Part shown: positions 55,857 to 64,000 of the stretch, in pieces
How positions within the stretch are numbered: the stretch's first letter is position 1
Layout: each line of letters begins with the position of its first letter
Source: Polyangiaceae bacterium
Lineage (GTDB): Bacteria > Myxococcota_A > Polyangia > Polyangiales > Polyangiaceae
Length of the DNA: 64,000 bases
Assembly: GCA_025936115.1 (NCBI GenBank)
Contig: JAICTZ010000014.1
Location: forward strand, 1 to 64,000
Reading direction: 5' to 3'
Program-made: the position numbers and the translations under genes
Notes under the pieces: generated by a model
Databases searched by the model: none
Told to the model about the DNA's origin: nothing
What the model saw: the letters and a program-made list of their open reading frames with translations, nothing else

Positions 55857-57932
55857 ATGTCGCTCGTTCACGTTGCGCTCGTACCCGAAACGGCAAACTC
55901 GGTGGACCCGGCGGAGCTCGCGCGCGTCGCGGCGGCGGTTCAGCGCCAAATTTCGCGCGATTTCGGCCCGATCTGGGGCGTCGAGGCGACGGTCGATGCG
56001 TTCCCCGCGCTCGAGCTCGTGCCGCTCGGTTATTGGCCCGTGATCATCACCCACCGCGACCTCGGCGACGACGAGGGCTTTCACTTGACGAGCCATCGCG
56101 ATCCGTACGCGATCGTGGAAGCGTTGCCGGGCTGGTCGCTCACCGCGAGCCACGAGATCCTCGAGATGCTCGCGGATCCGAGCGGTACGCGCACGATTCC
56201 GACGGTATCGCCAGACCCGGAGGCTCCGTTCGCGCGCGTCGAATTCCTGGTCGAAATCTGCGACCCCTGTCAGAGCGCCGACTGCGCGTACACGGTGAAC
56301 GACGTGCTCGTTTCGGACTTCGTGACGCCCGCGTTCTTCGAACCGCCGGGGCGAGGAATGGCGGGGCGCCCGCCGGACTATTCGTTTCGCGGCAACGTCG
56401 ACGGCCCGCAACGGCTCGCGCGTGGCGGCGCGATGACCTGGCTCGACCGTGCGCTCGGTCACGTCGTGCACGTGACGCGTGGCGAGGACGACGCGCTCGA
56501 GCGCACGCTCTTGCCCGCCGACGCAGGCGAGACACGGCCGCTTCGCGCGACCGTGCACGCCGGCACCAACAACCGGCGGCCCGCCATGCGCGTGGACGGT
56601 ATCGTCAACGGGCTCAAAGCCAGCCGAAAACGCCTGGGTGCGCAGACGGCCATGCGTGCGCGTGCCGAGCTCTATCGCAAGGAGCTCGCGACTCTCGGTC
56701 GTGCCGAGCACGCGAGGCTCCTGACGCCCAAGGACGCCGACGTAAAGCAGCGGCTCGAGCGTGCGCTCACTCGCGTCAAGGCGCTCAAGGAAAGCGGCGA
56801 GCAGGTCGACGCGCGCCTGATCGAGCTGCTCACGCAGGCCCGCGAACAACTCGACGCGCCGATCATCGATCCCGAGGAAGCCTTCGCGCTCAATCTGGTG
56901 AAGAGCGCGTTGCGCTCGCCGGCGGCGCCCACGCTCTTGACCGCCCGTGACGTGCCGGGGCTCGCTCAATACGATCACGAAGACATCCGCTGGGCCAAAG
57001 CACTCTTCGAGTACGCCTTCCATCGCAAGGCGCCGTTCCCGGTCTGTCCCGTGCAAGCCGAAGGCTCGCTCGTCCACCCCATCGCCGACACGGCCGTGAT
57101 CGCCATGGCGGGTGACTGGGGCACGCACGACGCGTCCTCGCGCAATATCGGCAATGCCATCACCGCCGTGCGGCCCACGCACACGATCCATCTCGGGGAC
57201 GTGTATTACGCGGGTACCGAGGACGAAGAGCGGCAGTTCATTCGAGATTGGCCCGCCGGCTCGGCCGGGACTTTCGCGCTCAATTCGAATCACGAGATGT
57301 ACGCGGGTGGTTCGGCGTACTTCGGGCTGGCCCTGCAGAGCGACAAATTCGACTACCAAACCTACAGCTACTTCGCGCTCACGAGCTCGAGCTGGCTCTT
57401 CATCGCTCTAGACTCGGCGTACCAGGCGGCGGGGCGCGGACCGACGCCCTACGACGTGGGTCGCCTGCCGGCGAACGATCCGCAAGTGGCGTGGATCAAG
57501 CGCCTGCTCGCGAGCAAGGTCGCGTTCGACTCGAGCGGAGCCCGCAAGCGCTGCTGCTTGCTCACGCATCACCAGGGTCTCGAAACGAACGGCAGCGAGT
57601 CGGCGCTTTACGCGGACGTGAAGGCGGCGTTCGGTGGCGTGCCCGACCTCTGGTACTGGGGCCACGTCCACGGTGCCGCCGTCTACCAACCGCGGGTCGT
57701 CGACGGTCGGACCTTCCGCGGGCGGCTGATCGGGCACGGCGGCATTCCGTTCATTTCCGATTTCCAGCCGGCCGGGGACGCCGCGGCGCGCATCGAATGG
57801 GCGGAACGGAGCGTGGGCAATGCGACGGGCGTGAACGGATTCGCCGTCCTCCGGCTTGCAGGCGCCAAGCTGAGCGAAGAGTTTTACGACGAGCGCGGGG
57901 GGCTACGCTATTCGACGACGATAGCGCCGTGA
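55857..57932 (+). CDS. HExxE-domain protein fused to a calcineurin-like metallophosphoesterase
   Basis: The protein has about 691 residues. Residues 1-165 form a domain with TASHEILEMLADPSG (HExxE, H99/E100/E103, then D107) and FLVEICDPCQ...VLVSDFVTPAFF, an arrangement resembling a metal-dependent peptidase-like family of unknown role. A helical middle (about 245-350) follows. The C-terminal phosphoesterase has MAGDWGTHD, HLGDVYYAG, NSNHEMY, CLLTHHQG and WGHVHGA, covering the five metal-ligand motifs. There is no signal peptide. The ATG at 55857 is used; a GTG at 55848 is an alternative. The substrate of either part is unknown. Confidence 0.82.
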   Translation: MSLVHVALVPETANSVDPAELARVAAAVQRQISRDFGPIWGVEATVDAFPALELVPLGYWPVIITHRDLGDDEGFHLTSHRDPYAIVEALPGWSLTASHEILEMLADPSGTRTIPTVSPDPEAPFARVEFLVEICDPCQSADCAYTVNDVLVSDFVTPAFFEPPGRGMAGRPPDYSFRGNVDGPQRLARGGAMTWLDRALGHVVHVTRGEDDALERTLLPADAGETRPLRATVHAGTNNRRPAMRVDGIVNGLKASRKRLGAQTAMRARAELYRKELATLGRAEHARLLTPKDADVKQRLERALTRVKALKESGEQVDARLIELLTQAREQLDAPIIDPEEAFALNLVKSALRSPAAPTLLTARDVPGLAQYDHEDIRWAKALFEYAFHRKAPFPVCPVQAEGSLVHPIADTAVIAMAGDWGTHDASSRNIGNAITAVRPTHTIHLGDVYYAGTEDEERQFIRDWPAGSAGTFALNSNHEMYAGGSAYFGLALQSDKFDYQTYSYFALTSSSWLFIALDSAYQAAGRGPTPYDVGRLPANDPQVAWIKRLLASKVAFDSSGARKRCCLLTHHQGLETNGSESALYADVKAAFGGVPDLWYWGHVHGAAVYQPRVVDGRTFRGRLIGHGGIPFISDFQPAGDAAARIEWAERSVGNATGVNGFAVLRLAGAKLSEEFYDERGGLRYSTTIAP

Positions 57933-58105
57933 GCACGAGCTGGCGTTACGACGGCGACTCATAACCGTCCGAAATTACGGCATTTTACGTCACGCGACCG
58001 CTCCGCCGCGAAAAAAGGTTGGCGCTCGTGTCGATCCGGGCGCGGCTCGGTCGTCGCCGTGATGGAGCGAGGCACGGCGCCGAGCGACGACCGAGGAGAA
58101 GCACG

Positions 58106-58831
58106 ATGCGATTCATGGTGATGCACAAGATGACGGCGGAGATGGACCGGAATTTCCCGCCGGACCCCGCGCTCACCGAAAAGGTGCGCAAGCTCATCGG
58201 GGAGAGCGTCAAAGAGAAGATCTTCGTCTCGGGCGAGGGGCTCAAGCCGACCTCCGAGCGCGTGCACATCGCCTACAAAGACGGCAAACGCACGATCACC
58301 GACGGACCGTTCACGGAGGCAAAGGAGCTCGTTGCCGGCTTTGCGATCATGCGGGTGCGCTCGAAGGAGGAGGCCATTGCTTGGTGCGACAAGTTCGCGG
58401 CTCTGCTCGGTGACACCGAGCTCTTCATGGGGCCCCTGGTGGAACCGTGGGACATCGGGATGGCACTCAAGCCCGCGAACGCTCCCCTTCGCTTCTTGTC
58501 GATGCACAAGATGGACGAACGCGCCGAGAACGACATCCCGCCCGACCCCGCGCTGATGGCGAAGATGGGCGCCCTCATCGAGGAGATGACGAAGGCCGGC
58601 GTGCTGCAGGCGACGGGCGGGCTCTCGAGCACGAAACGCGGCGCGCGCATTCATTTCGACGGCGGCAAACGCACCGTGATTGACGGCCCCTTCGCGGAAT
58701 CCAAGGAGCTCGTCGCGGGCTATGCGATCATCGAAGTCCCGTCGAAGGCGGCCGCCGTCGAATGGGCCAAACGCTTCGGGGACGTCGTCAACGTCCACGA
58801 GGTGGAGGTGCGCGAAATCCCGGAGTGGTGA
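58106..58831 (+). CDS. Tandem YCII-domain protein
   Basis: The protein has 241 residues. GAGGAG stands 8 nt before the ATG at 58106. Two similar about 115-residue halves each begin RFMVMHKM / RFLSMHKM and include NFPPDPAL or DIPPDPAL, a GKRTITDGPF or GKRTVIDGPF strand and TEAKELVAGFAIMRV or AESKELVAGYAIIEV. This is the DGPF/YCII (dimeric alpha-beta barrel) family, usually a dimer of single domains; here one chain can form the pseudo-dimer. Some members sit beside ECF sigma factors, but none is next to it here. Function unknown. Confidence 0.88.
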   Translation: MRFMVMHKMTAEMDRNFPPDPALTEKVRKLIGESVKEKIFVSGEGLKPTSERVHIAYKDGKRTITDGPFTEAKELVAGFAIMRVRSKEEAIAWCDKFAALLGDTELFMGPLVEPWDIGMALKPANAPLRFLSMHKMDERAENDIPPDPALMAKMGALIEEMTKAGVLQATGGLSSTKRGARIHFDGGKRTVIDGPFAESKELVAGYAIIEVPSKAAAVEWAKRFGDVVNVHEVEVREIPEW

Positions 58832-58837
58832 GCGCCC

Positions 58838-59353
58838 TCAGCGCCCGCGCGCGTTGTCGAAAGAGAACACGCGCCACGTGGACGATCCGTCGCAATGCTC
58901 GCGTTCCGTACCGGTGCCGCGCGTGTACGCGGCAACGGCGCGGCGCCAAAACGGCACGGCCCGAGCATTGTCGACCCGAGCACGGATCGTCCATGTGCCC
59001 GGCAGGCGGTCCCAGAGCAGCGCCGCGGCGGCGCGCCCCACGCCGTGTTCACGAAATCGCCGCAGCACGAAGAACTCCGCGACGTCGAGGACGTTCGGGT
59101 CGTCCGCGACGGGCGACCCGCGCTGGGCGAGGGAAAAACCCGCGACGCGCCCGCCGCACCGGATCAAAAACGCGAAGCGGTCGGTTCGTCCCGACAAGTA
59201 AGCGGGCAGCGACGGGTAACCGAAGCGACCGCGCGCGTCGAGCTCGACGCGCGTAAAGATCGCGCTGAGATCGTGAATGTACAGCTCGAGCAAGTTGCCG
59301 AGGAGCTCGCCGTCCTCGGGGACGAGCGTTTCTAGCGTCAATTCACCGAGCAC
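58838..59353 (-). CDS. GNAT-family N-acetyltransferase
   Basis: The protein has 171 residues. The acetyl-CoA motif A is in VLDVAEFFVLRRFREHGVGR (R-x-x-G-x-G type), preceded by GGRVAGFSLAQ and followed by RARVDNARAVPFWRRAVAAY, the motif B helix. The substrate is not predictable. Its stop is 6 nt from the convergent YCII gene, and it starts 2 nt after the kinase stop on the same strand, so it probably shares the kinase transcript. Confidence 0.87.
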   Translation of the reverse strand: MLGELTLETLVPEDGELLGNLLELYIHDLSAIFTRVELDARGRFGYPSLPAYLSGRTDRFAFLIRCGGRVAGFSLAQRGSPVADDPNVLDVAEFFVLRRFREHGVGRAAAALLWDRLPGTWTIRARVDNARAVPFWRRAVAAYTRGTGTEREHCDGSSTWRVFSFDNARGR

Positions 59354-59355
59354 AG

Positions 59356-60780
59356 TCAGTACGGCGTGAGCAGGTCGAGCGCGGGCTGACGCTCCGCGGA
59401 ACGCGGTGAGGCGCCGGTGCGCGACTTTTGAGGACGCCTGGGGTGTGACTTCGTTGCGGGCGTGCTGGCAATCGGCGTTGGTTCGGGCGCCACCACCGGC
59501 GCCGGGCTCTCGCTGGCGGACGGCGCCGGCGTGGCCAAACCGGCAGCGCTCGCGGGTGTCGCCGGAGCCACCTGCGTCACGACGCGGGACTTGGTCTCAG
59601 GGTGCGCCGGATTCGGCCAGAGCAGACGTGCCGAGACGGCGGCGACCAGTACGGCGCCGAGCGCCGCGGGCACGAGCAAGCGCCGCTTGGCGCGCAGCCC
59701 CGACTTCGTGACGACGGGGCCGAAGCTCGTGGGCGCTTCCGCCGCGAGGCGCCGTGCCGTGGAAGGCGACGGCGGCTGCGCGCCGTCGGGCGTCGTCGTC
59801 GCGAAGCCTGGGATCGAGCCGAACGAAGGTTGGCTCTGGCGATAACCATTTTCCGTGCGCCGTGGAAGCCACTTGGCTTCGATCGAATTACCCGCGGCGT
59901 CCTCGAACACGCCCTGCTTCTGGAGCCAGCGAGCGAGCGCTTCGCCGAGCTCCTGCATGGACTGCCAGCGGTTTGCGCGATCCTTCGCCAAGCCCGTCTG
60001 CACGACCTCGGCGAGCTCGTTGTCGGCGGCGCAGAGGGCCGTGAGCAGCGGCGGCGTATCCTCCAGGATCGCCCGCATGAGGGCGTTGTAATTGGCGCCC
60101 TGGAACGGTGGTCCACCGGTCATGGTCTCGTAGAGCAGCACGCAGAACGACCAGACATCCGCCCGCCGATCGATGTCGTCGTCGCCGCGCGCCTGCTCGG
60201 GCGCCATGTAGTCGGGCGATCCTACGACGGCGCCGCGCTGCGTGAGCTGTGAATCGAACTCGCGCACTGCAAGCTTCGCGATGCCGAAATCGACGAGTTT
60301 AGGCTGCACGCCGGTCGCGTCCGCTACGAGAAACACGTTGTCCGGCTTGATGTCGCGGTGGACGATCCCCTTTTGGTGCGCCGCCCGCAGTGCGTCTGCG
60401 ATCGGTAACAGGAGCCGCACGGCTTCCGTGGCGCTCACGCGCAGCTCGCGTGCGAGGCGTTGATTCAAGCTCTCGCCTTCGAGCAGCTCCATCACGATGA
60501 AGGGATCGCCGTCCGCGGTTTGGCCGACGTCGAACACGCGCACGATCGCCGGGTGCCCGAGCTTGGCGGCCGCGCGCGCTTCCTGCAGCAGTCGAGGCGC
60601 GAGCTCCTGTCGATTGCTGTCCGAACGGATGACTTTGATCGCCACCGCCGTATCGAGGGCAACGTGGTGTGCGGCCCACACCGAACCCATGCCGCCCTCG
60701 CCGAGCTTGCGCTCTAGACGGTACTTGTTGGCAATGACGACCCCCGCCTCGTATTTGGACGCGGGGGGAGGGGACGCCAC
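59356..60780 (-). CDS. Transmembrane Ser/Thr protein kinase (PknB/Hanks type)
   Basis: The protein has 474 residues. The kinase domain (about 19-285) has the P-loop LGEGGMGSVW, lysine in AIKVIR, HRDIKPDNVFL, DFG (KLVDFGIAKL), DYMAPEQARG and the DVWSFCVLLYE helix. A Ser/Pro linker and one transmembrane helix (about 370-390, LLVPAALGAVLVAAVSARLL) lead to an about 85-residue extracytoplasmic Ala/Pro/Thr-rich tail without a recognised sensor domain. Such kinases are abundant in myxobacteria. It lies on the same strand as the STAS and PP2C genes upstream and may act with them. Confidence 0.94.
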   Translation of the reverse strand: MASPPPASKYEAGVVIANKYRLERKLGEGGMGSVWAAHHVALDTAVAIKVIRSDSNRQELAPRLLQEARAAAKLGHPAIVRVFDVGQTADGDPFIVMELLEGESLNQRLARELRVSATEAVRLLLPIADALRAAHQKGIVHRDIKPDNVFLVADATGVQPKLVDFGIAKLAVREFDSQLTQRGAVVGSPDYMAPEQARGDDDIDRRADVWSFCVLLYETMTGGPPFQGANYNALMRAILEDTPPLLTALCAADNELAEVVQTGLAKDRANRWQSMQELGEALARWLQKQGVFEDAAGNSIEAKWLPRRTENGYRQSQPSFGSIPGFATTTPDGAQPPSPSTARRLAAEAPTSFGPVVTKSGLRAKRRLLVPAALGAVLVAAVSARLLWPNPAHPETKSRVVTQVAPATPASAAGLATPAPSASESPAPVVAPEPTPIASTPATKSHPRRPQKSRTGASPRSAERQPALDLLTPY

Positions 60781-60940
60781 GATGACGTCCTAGCACTCTG
60801 CTGGACAAAGCTCTCCGAGTCGGACGGTCTCGCACGTTTCGTGCAGGCGCCGGTTCCCCCCGCGGAGCGGCAGAATTACCCGCGGCAGGGCGCTGCATCC
60901 GGCCGTAGGGCCTTCGGCCACTTCGCCGGCGTCCCCCCGG

Positions 60941-61261
60941 TCAGGGAAAGGGGGAGCCGGAGGCGACGAGCGGATAGGCGGCGAGCAACAGGCCGCCGCT
61001 GATGACGATGAACAGCGCGACGAGCGTGATGGCGGCGGGCTCTCGCAACCACCAGACGCGCGTCCAGAACGCGGCGGCGTAGCCACGCACGAACGCGCGG
61101 CGCTTGCGCCAGGCGGGCAAGCTGCGCCACGTCGCCAAACCCTCCGCGAGCTCCTTGGACGCTTCTGCCTGCTGTCCGAGTCGCGCGTGAGAGCGGGCGA
61201 GCTTCACGTAGCCGGCGACGTCCGAGCTGTTCGCGTCGATGTAGCGCTCGTACGCGTCCAC
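60941..61261 (-). CDS. TPR-like segment with C-terminal membrane helix, probably N-terminally truncated
   Basis: The frame gives 106 residues from the GTG at 61261. TPR-type sequence (DAYERYI, DVAGYVKLARSHARLGQQAE) is followed by a transmembrane helix (AAITLVALFIVISGGLLLA). TPR homology clearly continues upstream as LALSALGRYEEAV, but no start codon exists there: the frame runs straight back to the TGA of the STAS gene, which is in the same frame. Either the GTG is used, or this is a broken tail, or the STAS stop is read through. The bundled GAGGAG is too close to the GTG to be an ideal ribosome site. Confidence 0.55.
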   Translation of the reverse strand: MDAYERYIDANSSDVAGYVKLARSHARLGQQAEASKELAEGLATWRSLPAWRKRRAFVRGYAAAFWTRVWWLREPAAITLVALFIVISGGLLLAAYPLVASGSPFP

Positions 61262-61330
61262 GGCCTCCTCGTAACGACCGAGCGCCGAGAGCGCAAGCCT
61301 ACTACGCCGCCGGTCTCGAGGGCGCCCGGC

Positions 61331-61852
61331 TCAGTTGGACCGGCCCGAGGCTTCGCACTCGGCCTCGAGCGCCGAGATCACGGCGGCGAAGCTCTGCCGA
61401 TTCTTCTCGCTCAGCGAGGCGAGCTCACGATGGGCTTCGAGCATCACGCGCCCGACCTGCTCCGGTGTCCACTCGCCCGCGCCGAGCGGCACTTCCCCGA
61501 GCGTGAGCGTTTCGTCGAACGGCCAGTGCTCCAAGAATACGAACAGCTCGTCGAACGCCGCCGAACGCAAACAAATCGAGACGTCCTCGTTCGGGCAAAC
61601 GAGCGCGGCGCGCCGTCCGCGGGCGAGCGCCGCGCGGCCGAGCCGAGCGAGCAGCCCCATGCCCGTGCTGTCGATGGCCTCGAGCGCACGCAAGTCGATC
61701 AGCAACGTTTCGTCGCGCAGGCGCTCGCCGATCTCGTCGAACAGCGTCTTGAGTCGCGCCGTGAACGCATAGTGCACGCGCCCCTCGAGCACGAGCACGA
61801 TCGCGTCGAGGCTGCGTCCGTAGCGAACTTTGAACGGTTCAGGCGCGCGCAT
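61331..61852 (-). CDS. STAS-domain protein (anti-sigma-factor-antagonist-like)
   Basis: The protein has 173 residues. The STAS fold is shown by AIVLVLEGRVHYAFTARL, LLIDLRALEAIDSTGMGLLA (phospho-acceptor Ser62 in DSTG) and RAALVCPNEDVSICL. An about 50-residue C-terminal helix follows (VGRVMLEAHRELASLSEKNR). Family role: STAS proteins switch partners between anti-sigma kinases and others depending on Ser phosphorylation, which PP2C/SpoIIE phosphatases reverse. Its start overlaps the end of the PP2C gene by 14 nt, so they likely form one module. Confidence 0.87.
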   Translation of the reverse strand: MRAPEPFKVRYGRSLDAIVLVLEGRVHYAFTARLKTLFDEIGERLRDETLLIDLRALEAIDSTGMGLLARLGRAALARGRRAALVCPNEDVSICLRSAAFDELFVFLEHWPFDETLTLGEVPLGAGEWTPEQVGRVMLEAHRELASLSEKNRQSFAAVISALEAECEASGRSN

Positions 61853-63041
61853 CGTCTCCTCCTCGTTGCACGATCAGGAGCGCCACGTCGTCCGGCAACT
61901 CGCCCGCCGCCGCGAACCCGAGCTCGCGGCGTGCCGTCTCGAGGCTCACGTCCGAACGCCCGAAGTAGTCGCGCAGGAGCCCGAGCTTTTCCCGCAGCGG
62001 CTTGTCGGGCAAGGCCTCGAGCAAACCATCGGAAAAGATCGAGAGACACGCGCCCGGGCGGAGCTGCTTTCTATGTTCGGCGTAGCGGGTGCCCGGCAAA
62101 ATCCCGGCGGGCGTGCTGGAATGCTCGAGCACGCAGGCGGACTGCCCGTCGTAGAGCACGGGCCAGGGGAAATGGCCGGCCGTCGCGTAGGCGAGCACGT
62201 CGCGCTCCTGGTCGATCACGCCGAAAAAGACCGTCAGGTGCTTGCCGAGGTCGTCTTTCACGAGCTCGTCGTTGAGCCGCATGAGCAGGTGCCCCGGCGA
62301 GAGAATCGAAGCTTCGCCGCCGTGGTCGTAGCGGGCGAGCTCGCGCTGCACGAACGTGCGCAAGAGTACTGTCACGAGCGCAGACGCGACGCCGTGCCCC
62401 GCGACGTCCGCCAGGTAGAAGCCGAAGTGCCCGCCGTCGATGCGAAAGGCGTCCACGAAATCGCCGCTCAAGAAGCGCGACGGCACGAGCTCGCGAGTCA
62501 GCCGGTAGCGGCCGAAGTGCAGGTCGTTCTTGGGCAACATGCGAAACTGAATTTGACGGCCGGCTTCTTCGTCGTCGGCGAGCAGCTTCAGGCTGGTTCT
62601 GAGGCCTTGGTTCAGCGTCTCGAGCTCGGTGCGGTAGCGCCGATTTTCTTCGAGCAGGGCCGCGCGTTCGAGCGCCTTTTCGACGGCGTGCTCGAGCGCG
62701 CCGAGCTCGACTGGCTTGGAGATGTAGTCCCAGGCCCCGAGCTTCAGCGCGGCGATCGCGTCTTGGACCAGGCCCGCGCCCGACATCACGATGACGGGCA
62801 TGTCGGGAAACTCGTCGCGCACGGCGGCGAGCAGCTCGAGGCCGTCGAGGTTCGGCATGCGCAGATCGCAGAGCACGAGCTCCGGCGTGTGAGCGCGGAT
62901 GGCGGCGAGGCCCTCGATACCGTCGCTCGCCAGAAACGTCCTGAAGCCGATACGCCCGAGCTGCCGCGCGATCGTGCTCTGCACGTACTCCGTGTCGTCG
63001 ACGATGACGATACGTTCGGATCTCGAGGGAGCCTCGGACAT
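61839..63041 (-). CDS. Response regulator fused to PP2C/SpoIIE phosphatase (RsbU/RssB-like)
   Basis: The protein has 400 residues. The receiver domain 1-125 has acidic pair D15-D16, phospho-acceptor D59 in LVLCDLRMPN and Lys in YISKPVE. A coiled-coil linker (about 125-165) leads to a SpoIIE-type phosphatase with SGDFVDAF, FYLADVAGHGVASALV, SIFSDGLLEALPD and PDDVALLIV. AGGAGT lies before the ATG at 63041. Phosphorylation of the receiver is expected to gate dephosphorylation of the STAS partner encoded next. Confidence 0.94.
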   Translation of the reverse strand: MSEAPSRSERIVIVDDTEYVQSTIARQLGRIGFRTFLASDGIEGLAAIRAHTPELVLCDLRMPNLDGLELLAAVRDEFPDMPVIVMSGAGLVQDAIAALKLGAWDYISKPVELGALEHAVEKALERAALLEENRRYRTELETLNQGLRTSLKLLADDEEAGRQIQFRMLPKNDLHFGRYRLTRELVPSRFLSGDFVDAFRIDGGHFGFYLADVAGHGVASALVTVLLRTFVQRELARYDHGGEASILSPGHLLMRLNDELVKDDLGKHLTVFFGVIDQERDVLAYATAGHFPWPVLYDGQSACVLEHSSTPAGILPGTRYAEHRKQLRPGACLSIFSDGLLEALPDKPLREKLGLLRDYFGRSDVSLETARRELGFAAAGELPDDVALLIVQRGGDDARA

Positions 63042-63285
63042 CCCACTCCTTTCGCCGGCGCGCCTGCACGCCGTATCTCAGCGTACGACTCGGTTGCCGA
63101 AGAATCTAGGGCAGGAATTCAAGGCGCGGAAAGGCGCCACAATCGGTCGCTGCACGCTCGGGGCGTGGCGATTTTGTGCGCAAATCCGGCGAGACGTGGC
63201 GAAGGAGCCAGAACTCGGCATGGTCGGGTTTCGCTTGCCAGCGGCGAGGACGGCGGGCGCGATCGGAACTGACGCTCTTCTGGGT

Positions 63286-64000
63286 TCACGAGCTGCACGA
63301 CAACATCGAGCAGCCGGGGCGATGGCGCGCCCACTCCGGCCGTTTTTCCGCGAAGCGACCGTGCGCCGGCTGCTCGTCGAACGGGTGCCGGAGCACGTCG
63401 AGGAGCTCCTCGAGCACGGAGAGATCGCTGCGCTCGGCGGCCTCGATCGCGAGTTGTGCGACGTAGTTGCGGAGTACGTATTTCGGGTTGACTGCATTCA
63501 TGGCCTGGCGGCGCTCGCTGTCGGGGCGGCCGTCATCGCGGACGCGCGCGACGTAACGGCGGAGCCAGACGAGCAAGCGCGAGCGGTGATCGGCGCTCAC
63601 GGCGCTCGCGTCGTAGTAGGCGTCCCAGAGCGGCGCGAACCGCGCTTCGTCGCTCGGCTCGTCTGCGGCGGGGTCGGTCACCACGTCGGCCAGGTGCCGA
63701 AAGAACAGCGTGAAGTCGGTTTCGACCGCCGCGAGAAGCTCGAACAAGTCGTCGACGAGCGTCGCGTCGGGCACGCACGGCGAGCCGTCGGCGCGTGTCT
63801 CGTCTTGGCGCAAGGCGCGGAGGCCGAGCTTCTCGGCCAGGGTGCGCGACCGCGCGCGAGTGAGCGTGTCGCCGTAGGCGCCGAGCGCCGCTTCGACGGC
63901 GCTCACGTCGCCGATGAGCGGAAACAGAGCGTGGGCGAGCCGCACCAGATTCCACAGCCCGATGCTCGGCTGATTCTCATAGCGATAGCGCCGGCCGCTC
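63286..64000 (-). CDS. selO: Protein adenylyltransferase SelO (YdiU), C-terminal part; 5' end outside window
   Basis: The frame is open to the right window edge, giving 237 residues of the C-terminal half. It shows YENQPSIGLWNLVRLAHALF, RAMNAVNPKYVLRNYVAQLA (written here QAMNAVNPKYVLRNYVAQLA), DLSVLEELLDVLRHPFDEQP and the terminal LSCSS of the YdiU/SelO family, where eukaryotic members carry Sec near the end and bacteria Cys. SelO transfers AMP to protein Ser/Thr/Tyr. The kinase-like core lies beyond the edge. The 244-nt gap before the response-regulator gene shows nothing further. Confidence 0.9.
   Translation of the reverse strand, partial: SGRRYRYENQPSIGLWNLVRLAHALFPLIGDVSAVEAALGAYGDTLTRARSRTLAEKLGLRALRQDETRADGSPCVPDATLVDDLFELLAAVETDFTLFFRHLADVVTDPAADEPSDEARFAPLWDAYYDASAVSADHRSRLLVWLRRYVARVRDDGRPDSERRQAMNAVNPKYVLRNYVAQLAIEAAERSDLSVLEELLDVLRHPFDEQPAHGRFAEKRPEWARHRPGCSMLSCSS

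Overview
The window is high-GC bacterial DNA, most likely from a myxobacterium (Myxococcota, Polyangia-like). The reasons are two secreted proteins with GC-C-type MYXO-CTERM tails, many lipoproteins with low-complexity Ser/Ala/Gly linkers, a transmembrane Ser/Thr kinase, thrombospondin type-3 (TSP3) repeats, and an alternative complex III plus caa3 oxidase operon. GC-rich codons create many long antisense shadow ORFs, which are left out. No rRNA, tRNA, CRISPR array, integrase or autonomous transposase was recognised.

Layout. 1-4.5 kb (minus): a cell-surface pair, an OmpA-like protein with TSP3 repeats and a translationally coupled, window-truncated lipoprotein with Gly-rich, Ig-like and TSP3 regions. 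4.7-14.1 kb: a methyltransferase, an M15 peptidase, a hotdog thioesterase, a MYXO-CTERM trypsin-like protease and a large beta-propeller lipoprotein with a candidate sigma-54 promoter. 14.1-17.5 kb is a decay zone: a DUF2147 gene missing its end, a lipoprotein preceded by the 3' remnant of its own tandem paralogue, and a DHFR-like gene with an internal deletion. 17.7-18.6 kb: a 2-hydroxyacid dehydrogenase.

18.75-31.3 kb is one respiratory operon, actABCDEF - small membrane protein - sco - coxB(cytochrome c fusion) - coxA - coxC - coxD. Alternative complex III oxidises quinol and passes electrons through its haems to an A2-type caa3 oxidase; Sco supplies the CuA site. Nearly all genes overlap or abut; the exception is a 203-bp repeat element sitting between coxC and coxD.

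31.4-38 kb: Cu/Zn superoxide dismutase, a DUF938 methyltransferase-like protein, a YcaQ/AlkX-type DNA glycosylase, small secreted proteins, a truncated flotillin, an RNase HII with an altered GRG motif and a PilT-like ATPase. 38.2-43.9 kb is bounded by two about 95% identical, inverted, 275-bp MITE-like elements. They enclose an atypical SDR protein, a lipoprotein and an 1169-residue RecB-nuclease / RNase H-like / SF1-helicase fusion. 44-51 kb: GH3 glycosidase, TauE/SafE permease, patatin phospholipase and a MYXO-CTERM PL9-like pectate lyase. 51-58 kb: an SRPBCC protein, a GMC oxidoreductase fused to an alpha/beta hydrolase with a Cys nucleophile, and an HExxE domain fused to a calcineurin-like phosphoesterase. 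58-64 kb: YCII-duplication protein, GNAT acetyltransferase, Ser/Thr kinase, a TPR/membrane ORF, a STAS protein, a response regulator-PP2C phosphatase (a partner-switching-like signalling group) and the truncated selO gene.

The best candidates for new biology are the TA-bounded MITE family and the nuclease-helicase cassette it brackets, the two unusual enzyme fusions (51.99-55.4 kb and 55.86-57.9 kb), and the STAS-TGA-TPR arrangement.
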